Positions 56,961-64,000 of a DNA stretch of 64,000 bases are shown here, piece after piece. Position 1 is the stretch's first letter; each line of letters starts with the position of its first letter. This stretch comes from Streptomyces sp. NBC_01454 (lineage in GTDB: Bacteria > Actinomycetota > Actinomycetes > Streptomycetales > Streptomycetaceae). The notes under the pieces were generated by a model. That model was not told the origin of the DNA, did no database searches, and saw only the letters and a list, made by a program, of their open reading frames with translations. The DNA lies in the NCBI RefSeq assembly GCF_036227565.1, contig NZ_CP109460.1, positions 5,394,001-5,458,000 of the forward strand, written 5' to 3'. The translations under genes were made by a program, and so were the position numbers.

Positions 56961-59396
56961 CTACGCGGCGCGGGTGGCCTGCCCGGCGGTCGCGGTCGCC
57001 GTGTTCGAGGCACTCGACGTCGACCACTGCGCGGTGACGACGAGCTGCTGATCGGCCGTGCTGTCGCGCGTCACCGCGGCGTCGGTGAGCTCGTGCTGTA
57101 CCGCGCCGGTCGTGCTCGCGAGGTGATGCGACAGCGATGCACCGCCCGCCCAGGTGCCCGAGCTGCCCGGCGCGATGGCCAGCAGCACGCCGTCCACGCG
57201 CCATCCGCGGCCCGAGATCGCGCTCGACGTCGTCACGGCCGCGAAGGAAGCGATCACCGCGCCGGCGGTGCCGCCGAGCCGGACCCGGACCGTCAACGTC
57301 GGCGTCCCCGTCGTCGAGGCGGTCCCCTGTGCGGTGAAGCGGTACGCCGTGCCGGCCGCGGCGTCGTTCGCGGGAATCGTCCATGAGGCGAGCACGGTCT
57401 CGGCGGTCGTCGAGGCGACCGTCGCGAGCGCGGACGCCGACGGAGCGTCGGCCGTGTTGCCGCGTCGCACAGCGCCGGTGACCGTGCTCGTCACATTGAT
57501 GCCGGCGAGCGTCGTCGCCCGGGTCCGCACGTTCCGGATGATCGGCCGGTTCGTGTTCGTCGAGATCTGCACGCCGTAGCCGGTGAGCGCGTAGACGTCG
57601 CAGTCGTCGATGACGATGTCGGTACCGTCCCAGATGTGCACGCCGTTCGCCGCGGCGCCGGTGACCGTGCAGCCGGCGATCGCGACGTCAGTCGCCGACG
57701 CGGCCGGGGTCGAGCGCGAGTCGGCTGTGATGCCGGCGCCACCGGCCCCGTTCACCGTGCAGTCGGCGACGCGGCCGCGGCGGGTACCGAATTGGCTGAT
57801 GCCCGTGCCGCCCGCGTTGACGACGATCACCTTCTGCGCGGTGTAGTCCTCGACGTTCATGAGCCGGACGCCGATCCCGGCGACGTCCTTGATCGTGATC
57901 TGATCGAGGGTGAGCAGCCCTACGTACCCAGTGTCTTCGCCCTCGACGCGAATCGCGGCGTCGTACGAGCCGCCGCCGACGAACGTCATGTCGTTGATGG
58001 CGAACCCGGTGAGCGGCTGCGACCCGGTGATCGTCGGCGAGCTGCCCCCGGCCGGCGTCCGGTGCGAGGCGGTCGACGAGTCAAGGGTGCGCACGCGGAT
58101 ACCGGCCCCGCAGCCGCGCATCTGCACGCCCTCGATCACGACACCTTCCCAGGTGTACACACCGATGGCGAACTGCGTGCAGCTCTCGAAGCGGCAGTTC
58201 TTCACCCGCACGTCGCGGTGCGGCTTGTTCGGGCTCGCGCTGTGGGAGCCGATGCCGCGCGGCCAAGGGCCCGTTCCTGCGGTCCCGGACGGGCCGACCG
58301 TGCAGCCGTCGATCAGAATGTCGATGCACGGTGTGTCGTCCGCCGGCCCGAAACCACCGAAGTAGGCAGTTCCTTTGGCGAGGTCGAGCTGTATCGCCTC
58401 ACTGAAATCGCGGCCGCCCGGATCGATGTACCCGAGGAAGTTGCAGTTCAGGACCCGCCCGGTCTTGATCGAGTTGTACTCGATCCCGTGATACCCGGGG
58501 AGGTCGAGCACGGTGGTATCGCGCACGGTGACGTTGCTCGCGTGCCCAAACGACATGCACATGTTGCTCGGGGTCACGACAGTGCCGGCCATGTCCCACA
58601 CGCCGCCCTCGACGACGATGTTCCCGTGCCCGGTGTACCCGCTGAACGTCTGGTCGCTGTCGCCGTTCAGCAGCATCGTCACGGCGGCCGCCCGGACCAT
58701 GCGGGCGCCCGGCATGAGCGTCAAGCGGGTGTTGCGCCGGATGCGCAACGGCAGCGTTGCGAGCCGGTACGTCCCCGAAGGGACGATGACCCACCCGCCG
58801 CCGGCTGCGTACGCGGCGTCGAGCGCTGCCTGCACGGCCGGGGCGTCGTCGTGCGTCCCGTCGCCGAGGGCACCGAGCACACGGGGGTTGTAGATGCGCA
58901 TCCCCGCGAGGGACAACGAAGAGGGGGTGAACGTTCCGCCGACGGTCATGTTCCCGGCGACGTCGAGCTCGTCGACGTTCGCGCCGCCGGTGACGTCGAG
59001 CCCGCCCACGACACCGAGACCGGCGGCCGCGGTCAGTGGTGCCTCGACCGTGCCGCCGTCGGCCTTCGAGAGGGAATCGAGCGCCGCGGCAAGTGCTTCC
59101 TGTGCGACCTCGCGGCCGGCCTCGTACCAACGGATCGGCTCGCCGGCGGCGTCGTTGTACTCGAATTCGATCGCGGGTACGTCCGTCTTGAACGGGCGCA
59201 GTGCGCCCGGCTGCGACGAGCCGGCCGCGTTGGTTCGTAGCTCGCCGATCGGGGTCGTTCCGTCGACTTCGTAGAGCGCGGTCACGAGCTGCCCCGTGCC
59301 GGCCACACGGACGAGCACCGGATAGTCGGGCACGACGTCGCCGGCCGCGGTCGTGAGGACGTCGGCGGGCGTCCCGCCGAAGGTGTAGAGCGCCAC
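56961..59396 (-). CDS. Phage tail fibre/spike with pectate-lyase-like right-handed beta-helix
   Basis: 811 residues. N-terminal attachment part (TFGGTPADVLTTAAGDVVPD, then WYEAGREVAQEALAAALDSL, about 1-150), central right-handed beta-helix of the Pectate_lyase_3 type (RVLGALGDGTHDDAPAVQAA, DVTVRDTTVLDLPGYHGIEY; about 165-655), and a C-terminal beta-rich end (about 660-811). It probably recognises or cleaves a cell-surface polymer of the Streptomyces host. No lyase active site is assigned. GTG start has AAAGGCGG upstream. Confidence 0.88.
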   Translation of the reverse strand: MALYTFGGTPADVLTTAAGDVVPDYPVLVRVAGTGQLVTALYEVDGTTPIGELRTNAAGSSQPGALRPFKTDVPAIEFEYNDAAGEPIRWYEAGREVAQEALAAALDSLSKADGGTVEAPLTAAAGLGVVGGLDVTGGANVDELDVAGNMTVGGTFTPSSLSLAGMRIYNPRVLGALGDGTHDDAPAVQAALDAAYAAGGGWVIVPSGTYRLATLPLRIRRNTRLTLMPGARMVRAAAVTMLLNGDSDQTFSGYTGHGNIVVEGGVWDMAGTVVTPSNMCMSFGHASNVTVRDTTVLDLPGYHGIEYNSIKTGRVLNCNFLGYIDPGGRDFSEAIQLDLAKGTAYFGGFGPADDTPCIDILIDGCTVGPSGTAGTGPWPRGIGSHSASPNKPHRDVRVKNCRFESCTQFAIGVYTWEGVVIEGVQMRGCGAGIRVRTLDSSTASHRTPAGGSSPTITGSQPLTGFAINDMTFVGGGSYDAAIRVEGEDTGYVGLLTLDQITIKDVAGIGVRLMNVEDYTAQKVIVVNAGGTGISQFGTRRGRVADCTVNGAGGAGITADSRSTPAASATDVAIAGCTVTGAAANGVHIWDGTDIVIDDCDVYALTGYGVQISTNTNRPIIRNVRTRATTLAGINVTSTVTGAVRRGNTADAPSASALATVASTTAETVLASWTIPANDAAAGTAYRFTAQGTASTTGTPTLTVRVRLGGTAGAVIASFAAVTTSSAISGRGWRVDGVLLAIAPGSSGTWAGGASLSHHLASTTGAVQHELTDAAVTRDSTADQQLVVTAQWSTSSASNTATATAGQATRAA

Positions 59397-59411
59397 GGGG
59401 GCAGCCGCCTT

Positions 59412-60035
59412 TCAGTCGATCCAGTACGAGCCGCTGATGTTCACCCAGGGAGTGCCGGCGGCGGTCGGCCCGTCCTGCGACCACCAAAGGACCGTGCCGG
59501 GGTCGCCGAGCGACGAGGCGGTGCCCACGTCGAGGACTTCGAGCTTTCCGACGCCGATCACGACGTCGCCCTGCAACGAGCTCGTTGCGGCGTAAGCGCC
59601 GATCTGCTCCTGCGGAATGCAATCGTCGGGGACCTTCCCGATCCCGATGCCGTTCTGCGGGATCACGGTCCCGTCGGTCCGGGCGATCCGGCCGCGCAAC
59701 CACACCCGCGAGCCGATACGGCGTACCTCGGGTGTGTACGTATCGCCGGTGTAGCCACTGACGAGCCCGAGCGGCCGCCATGCGGGGTCGGGCTCGTAGA
59801 CCGTGGCCCATACGTTCGAGGTCGCCGACGTCTTGAGCCACAGTGACCCGTCTTCGGCGGTGACCGCGGTATGCAGCGGGGCGTCGGTGTACAGCGCGTC
59901 GCGCTCGGCCCGGTCGGCGACGTGCTGCAAGAGGTGCGGGTCGATATCGGCGCCCATTTCCATAAGCGCCCCGGGGCCGACCGGCGCATCGCCCCCGCCG
60001 GGAATCCTGATCTTCGAATAGCCGACTGTTGCCAC
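59412..60035 (-). CDS. Phage tail-associated structural protein
   Basis: 207 residues: GYSKIRIPGGGDAPVGPGAL, ALMEMGADIDPHLLQHVADR, TSNVWATVYEPDPAWRPLGL and a C-terminus ending GTPWVNISGSYWID. Beta-rich and with no known motif except a placement next to baseplate and fibre genes. It is probably a baseplate or fibre-associated part. Confidence 0.7.
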   Translation of the reverse strand: MATVGYSKIRIPGGGDAPVGPGALMEMGADIDPHLLQHVADRAERDALYTDAPLHTAVTAEDGSLWLKTSATSNVWATVYEPDPAWRPLGLVSGYTGDTYTPEVRRIGSRVWLRGRIARTDGTVIPQNGIGIGKVPDDCIPQEQIGAYAATSSLQGDVVIGVGKLEVLDVGTASSLGDPGTVLWWSQDGPTAAGTPWVNISGSYWID

Positions 60036-60047
60036 TTCGGCGCCTCC

Positions 60048-60977
60048 CTACGAGAACGTGATGGTGATCGAGCCGCCGGTGAATGCGGCGTAATCGCGGC
60101 TTCCGCGGGCGTAGATCGCGAGCCCCTTCCGCGCGCCGCTCGCGAGCTTCGAGCGCCATTCGGCGGGCAGCGTTGCCGTGCCTTGTGCGCCGACGCTGAG
60201 CGAGAGCAGCTCTTCGGGGCCCTCGTCGAGGTCCAGCGACGAGGGCGGCGAGTTGTGGTCGTGCAAGTACAGGTGCATCGGCCGTTTGGCGTTGTCGCCC
60301 GAGCCGCGGCGGCGGGTGAATGAGACCGTCATTTTCGCGACGGTCTTGCCCGCGCACGCGTCGGAGATCTTGTTGCCGTAGAACCATGCGCCCGACAGGT
60401 TCCCGCCGCCGGTGTAGTCGCCCTGAAAGGGGTAATCCCGGTAGTCGTCTCGCCTGCCGTTGCGCCATGATCCGGACGAGCTCGCTGTGACCGTGACGGG
60501 CTTCGGCGCCCGGCCGGCCGGCGCGTCCGGCGACGTGTCCGACTGCGCCCCGAGCTGTCCGTACAGCTCGACTTTCCCCTCGGTGTTCTTCCGCAGGTAC
60601 AGCGCGCTGACCTGTTGCCACCCGTCGCCGGACGGCGCGGCGGTGCCCCATGTCGCCGCCCGCAGTACTTGCTCGTCGAGGGCGACCTCGGTCGCGAGTC
60701 GCCTGATCGTTGCCTCGTCCGTGGCGCCCGGGTCGTCGCCGAGTCGCCACATCACGACCGGCCGGGCGCCCTGCCGGACCGCGACCCAGTCGCCGGCTTT
60801 CCGATTGCGGTAGCTGTCGGCGCACATGACGTCGGTCACGAGGGCGCCACCCACCATCACGTTGACCGTGCCGGCGTCGGTGACGTCGACGACCTCGGCC
60901 GACACCGTGCCGCCGCCGCTGCTCGCCGACAGCGCGCGGGCGAGATCCTCGCCGAGCTGCCGAGCCGCGCCCGTCAT
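60048..60977 (-). CDS. Phage tail/baseplate protein
   Basis: 309 residues. N-terminal OB-like part (VSAEVVDVTDAGTVNVMVGG, CADSYRNRKAGDWVAVRQGA) and a C-terminal jelly-roll-like part rich in beta strands (LYLHDHNSPPSSLDLDEGPE). A short helix (DEATIRRLATEVALDEQVLR) joins them. This layout fits a baseplate hub or appendage protein. Its ATG overlaps the previous stop (ATGA). Confidence 0.7.
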   Translation of the reverse strand: MTGAARQLGEDLARALSASSGGGTVSAEVVDVTDAGTVNVMVGGALVTDVMCADSYRNRKAGDWVAVRQGARPVVMWRLGDDPGATDEATIRRLATEVALDEQVLRAATWGTAAPSGDGWQQVSALYLRKNTEGKVELYGQLGAQSDTSPDAPAGRAPKPVTVTASSSGSWRNGRRDDYRDYPFQGDYTGGGNLSGAWFYGNKISDACAGKTVAKMTVSFTRRRGSGDNAKRPMHLYLHDHNSPPSSLDLDEGPEELLSLSVGAQGTATLPAEWRSKLASGARKGLAIYARGSRDYAAFTGGSITITFS

Positions 60978-62122
60978 GAGAGCCTCCGTGCGGTCGTCCT
61001 GGTGGTGCAGCTCATCGACGCCGAACCGAGCTCGTACGGGCACGAGTCGATGATGTGTCGCTGCCACTCGCCCGGCCGCACCTCGACCTCGACGACGTCG
61101 CCCGGTTCGAGCCCGGGGTGACAGACAGCCGTGAACGAAAGCGAGCTCTGTACGCCGAGAGAGTCGGCCAGCTTCGCGCGGCCGACGGCGTACGCCTGCG
61201 CCGTCGAGGTGATCAGCGGCGACGAGTAGCGCGCCACCCGAAGTCGTACGCCGGTGAGCCCGAGCCGCTGCGGGCCGAGCGGATCGCCGATCGGGTCCGG
61301 GCCGGCGAAGGTGAGCGAGTTCGGGTCGTCGTCCCAGACGTAGACCGGGCCGACGGCGGGTGCGCCGTCGCCGGCGTCACCCGAGATCGCCCAGACGTTC
61401 ACGAGCCCCTCGGCCGACTGCTCCTCGGCCGGCTCGACCATGGCGACGCCGTACGGGATTTGCCACACGACGTCGTCTGCCAGCGTCGGCACCGGGGCGA
61501 GGGTGATCACGCCGCGGGCGTCGGCGAAGATCTCGCCGCCGAGCGCCGCGGCGATCCCGGTCTTCGTACCCGAGCTGTCCGTGCCCGTGCTGAGTGCCTG
61601 CCATCGGTCCTCGTCGACGACGAACCGCGGCACGGTCGTGCCCCGGTCGACGCCGCGGCGCCATGAGATCGGGGCGTTCGGCAGCGCCTCGCCGACGAGC
61701 GTCGGCACGACGCCGGCCGCGGTGTCCGGGCCGATCGTGCGGGTCGTGGGAAACGAGGCGCTGCGAATCGCGTCTTCAAGCCCGAGCAGATCGACCGTTG
61801 CCCCGAGCCGCGTGCGACGGGCCCGGTCAACGACGTAGACCCCGGCCGGAATCCACTCGGTATCCATGCGCGGGCCCGCGATCCCCTGCCAGAGACGTAT
61901 CTGCGTGGCGACCGTGTTGATCCCGTCGCGGCCGACCGGGACGCCGAGCAGCTCGGCCGAACCGCTGTAGCGGCACTCGGCGTTGCGATCTGGCGTCACC
62001 TTCGCCTCGCCGCACTTCGCCTCGACCCAGGTGCGGCCGCCGTCGTTGGACCATGCCGCTAGCCGCGGCCGCCGAGCCGTGCGCAGCAGCGCCGCGTACG
62101 CCGCCGGAGAGACCGGCAGCAT
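60974..62122 (-). CDS. Phage tail protein, DUF5047-like
   Basis: 382 residues. MLPVSPAAYAALLRTARRPR, SNDGGRTWVEAKCGEAKVTP, then a long beta/alpha body with SGDAGDGAPAVGPVYVWDDD and HPGLEPGDVVEVEVRPGEWQ near the end. This matches DUF5047 proteins that occur beside the distal tail protein in Streptomyces phages. Probably a baseplate part. The start at 62122 overlaps the previous stop by 1 base. Confidence 0.75.
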   Translation of the reverse strand: MLPVSPAAYAALLRTARRPRLAAWSNDGGRTWVEAKCGEAKVTPDRNAECRYSGSAELLGVPVGRDGINTVATQIRLWQGIAGPRMDTEWIPAGVYVVDRARRTRLGATVDLLGLEDAIRSASFPTTRTIGPDTAAGVVPTLVGEALPNAPISWRRGVDRGTTVPRFVVDEDRWQALSTGTDSSGTKTGIAAALGGEIFADARGVITLAPVPTLADDVVWQIPYGVAMVEPAEEQSAEGLVNVWAISGDAGDGAPAVGPVYVWDDDPNSLTFAGPDPIGDPLGPQRLGLTGVRLRVARYSSPLITSTAQAYAVGRAKLADSLGVQSSLSFTAVCHPGLEPGDVVEVEVRPGEWQRHIIDSCPYELGSASMSCTTRTTARRLS

Positions 62123-63015
62123 CAGGTGACCCCATTCGTCGACAGCGACGCCCACGAGCTGTAGCTCGACGCGACCGCATTCCAGTCGGCAAAGAGCTCG
62201 GCGAGCGAGTCCCACGACCACGAGGGCAGGCGCATCGGTTGCCCGGTGGTCGCCGGTCGCTCGATCGGCTCGATCGTGAATGTGTACTGCATCGACGGGT
62301 CGTCGATCCCGAGCTTCCCGGTCGGCTTCTCCGACCAGTCACCGACGACGAAATACCGGTCGGTGTACAGATACGCCGGCCGCACCTGCGCGAGCAGCAC
62401 GCCGTCGACGAGCAGCTTCCGGACCCGCTCGATCTTCGTCGCCCCGGTCACGTCGATGGTGACCGCGATCGTCGGTGCCCCGTGCGTGTCGTACGCCGTC
62501 GCCCGGTATGGGCTGCCGGCGACGTCGACCGCATCGACCCGGCCGACGCTCGACATGCCGGGCCAATCCACGATCATGACCCGCGCCGAAAGCGCGGGCG
62601 TGTCGAGGGACTTGAGCCACAGATCATCCTCGTCGCCGACCTCGGGCGCCGGCACCGTGACCGCGAGGCTCGACGACGGGCCGGTGCTCCCGTCCTCGTA
62701 GACCGCGGTCGCGGTGTAGATCACGGCGACGCCGAGGGGCGCCTCGTGATCGTAGGCAGTGCCGACGCCCTCGATCGCCCACGCGGCGTCGCCGCTGCGC
62801 ACCGGGACCGCCGCGGCCGCGCCCGGGTCCTGGCGGACGATGCGCACCTGCCGGACGTCGACGGCGTCGGCGAGCGCCGTGCCGGCGGTGTAGTCCACCG
62901 ACAGCACGACGCCCGCCGACGGCTTGTCGACAATGGCGGCGAACCATCCGTCGGGCGAGGTGACCCGGTCCGGCGGCGTCACCTCGGGCGCGCTCGGATC
63001 GACGATCATCGGCAT
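62122..63015 (-). CDS. Phage distal tail/baseplate protein
   Basis: 297 residues with repeated fibronectin-like and beta-sandwich segments: MPMIVDPSAPEVTPPDRVTS, AGVVLSVDYTAGTALADAVD, TAVYEDGSTGPSSSLAVTVP, DWSEKPTGKLGIDDPSMQYT, and a C-terminus with WDSLAELFADWNAVASSYSS. By position, directly downstream of the tape measure, it is the distal tail or a baseplate hub protein. Confidence 0.75.
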   Translation of the reverse strand: MPMIVDPSAPEVTPPDRVTSPDGWFAAIVDKPSAGVVLSVDYTAGTALADAVDVRQVRIVRQDPGAAAAVPVRSGDAAWAIEGVGTAYDHEAPLGVAVIYTATAVYEDGSTGPSSSLAVTVPAPEVGDEDDLWLKSLDTPALSARVMIVDWPGMSSVGRVDAVDVAGSPYRATAYDTHGAPTIAVTIDVTGATKIERVRKLLVDGVLLAQVRPAYLYTDRYFVVGDWSEKPTGKLGIDDPSMQYTFTIEPIERPATTGQPMRLPSWSWDSLAELFADWNAVASSYSSWASLSTNGVT

Positions 63016-63019
63016 CGGG

Positions 63020-64000
63020 TTACCTCCCCTTCACTCCGGCTCGGCTGCGCTTGCGGACGTCGCTCATCCCGGCATCGACTCGGTCATCGACGACGGCGAC
63101 GAACTCACGCTCGCCGACCTTGAGCACGACCGTGTCGCCTCGTTGCAGCCCGGCGGCCGGTGCACTGGACTGCCCCGAGGTGACCGGCACCGGTACGGCG
63201 GCCGCCGCCATGCGCACCGCGGCCCGGTCGACCTCGGGCAGGCTGCGGATCATTCCGCCGACGAGCCCGGCGCCAACCTGTGCACCGACCTCGTCGGTCA
63301 CCCTCGACGGCGACTTGATCTTGAGCTCACGCTTGATCGCCTTGACCATCCCGGAGCCGAGCCGATTCATCTGCGTTTGCAGCTCGGCCTCTTGCGCCTG
63401 GAGACCCGTAAGGAACCCGCGGCCAGCCTGCGACCCGGCGTCGTACATCGCGTCGGCCATGGTCCGGCCGTAGGACGTCGAGAGCGCCGAGCCGCTCCTC
63501 GCGAGGGCGTTGAGCTGCTTGATCTGCGCGGCGTTCGCGCCCGAGACGAGCCCGGCGAGGTCGCTGTCGGGACCGGCCGCGACGAGCTGCGAGATCAGGT
63601 TTTGGCTGACTCCCTTCTTCGACGCCGTCTTGATCTGTCCCTGAAACGCCTTGAGCGCGGACTGCCGCGACTGCATGCCGGTGATCAGGTTCCCGACCGA
63701 CGTCGGGTCGCTGACGTTGGACAACCCGAGGTAGTCCGAAGCGCTCTTCTTCTGGTCGGTGTACGCCTGCTTCGCCGCGTCGAGCCGGCTGCCGACGCTG
63801 TCGCGGCTCTTCGCGAGCGCCTGCAACTTCGTCGACGCCTTGTTGACCGACGTCGACAGCGTCCGGCCGGCGCCGCCCGCCGTCTTGAGATCGGCCGCGA
63901 GGTTCTTCGCCGCGGTCGAGATCGACGAGGCGCTGCCCTTGAGCGACTTCGTGAACGATGTGAGATCGCCCGGAACCGCCTTCCGAGCCTTCGTCCTGGC
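63020..64000 (-). CDS. Tape measure protein, C-terminal part (window edge)
   Basis: The frame is open to the right edge; about 327 residues are visible. Helical, Ala- and Ser-rich (SLKGSASSISTAAKNLAADL, NKASTKLQALAKSRDSVGSR) with AAQIKQLNALARSGSALSTS and the C-terminal GLQRGDTVVLKVGEREFVAV (conserved ending of phage tape measure proteins). It sets tail length. The N-terminus lies outside the window. A 4-base gap separates it from the distal tail gene. Confidence 0.88.
   Translation of the reverse strand, partial: ARTKARKAVPGDLTSFTKSLKGSASSISTAAKNLAADLKTAGGAGRTLSTSVNKASTKLQALAKSRDSVGSRLDAAKQAYTDQKKSASDYLGLSNVSDPTSVGNLITGMQSRQSALKAFQGQIKTASKKGVSQNLISQLVAAGPDSDLAGLVSGANAAQIKQLNALARSGSALSTSYGRTMADAMYDAGSQAGRGFLTGLQAQEAELQTQMNRLGSGMVKAIKRELKIKSPSRVTDEVGAQVGAGLVGGMIRSLPEVDRAAVRMAAAAVPVPVTSGQSSAPAAGLQRGDTVVLKVGEREFVAVVDDRVDAGMSDVRKRSRAGVKGR

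Noticed and set aside
57636..59240. Plus-strand 534-residue frame inside the tail fibre region
   Set aside because: Antisense of the tail fibre; Arg/Asp/His-rich without motifs.

Overview
The window is Streptomyces-type actinomycete DNA: very high GC, GTG starts and GTGA/ATGA overlaps, a modular polyketide synthase, TPR-type XRE regulators and an actinomycete integrative and conjugative element (AICE). It reads as chromosomal genes at the left, a stacked set of tRNA-linked mobile elements in the middle, and the distal part of a prophage at the right.

1-10.3 kb: the 3' end of a type I PKS gene (AT end-DH-pseudoKR-ER-KR-ACP, no thioesterase), an RsbW-like ATP-binding protein, an NsdA-like TPR regulator, a frameshifted terD-like gene and an Orn/Lys/Arg decarboxylase. 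10.5-20.75 kb: a segment bounded by copies of the 3' half of a tRNA-Arg(TCT) gene. It holds an electrophile-response-like cluster (HxlR fused to a hydrolase fragment, quinone oxidoreductase, Old Yellow Enzyme, divergent MarR), a PAS-PAS-GAF-PP2C phosphatase, an IS5-type remnant, an AraC regulator, a tendamistat-like secreted protein and the 3' part of a decayed integrase gene.

20.66-46.48 kb: an AICE of about 25.7 kb between two perfect 93-bp direct repeats (tRNA-Arg 3' half plus its terminator). The right part is the backbone: GntR regulator with operators, small proteins, GGDEF protein, Spd-like membrane protein, TraB/FtsK translocase, primase-polymerase, RepA-like ATPase, Xis and tyrosine integrase. 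The left part is cargo. A decayed second copy of the element's left end at about 28.18 kb shows that it is composite, so the cargo at 20.75-28.18 kb sits between two left ends. That cargo includes the most interesting set of genes: a PD-(D/E)XK-DUF2075 helicase next to an HsdS/HsdM pair, with no HsdR and with HsdM motif IV changed to His-Pro-Pro-Phe. This may be an undescribed defence system. A second cargo block (28.7-33.5 kb, visibly lower GC in part) has SLATT-like membrane proteins and an XRE-TPR/Nudix pair.

46.5-54.1 kb (all minus strand): a graspetide RiPP cluster (precursor, ATP-grasp ligase, PIMT-like methyltransferase), a Nudix-fold gene with a degenerate Nudix box, a coupled operon of unknown genes and an XRE-TPR regulator. 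54.3-64 kb (minus strand): prophage genes from tape measure through tail, fibre, endolysin, holin and a collagen-like protein.

Recurring DNA signals that no single gene explains include repeated GGACAG iteron modules, CGTACG and GCTA motif clusters in the transfer region, loop-conserved hairpins before AICE genes, and a shared CCCGGAA-N5-TTCCGGG palindrome near the two XRE-TPR regulators. All functions are inferred from sequence motifs and family knowledge; no searches were run.
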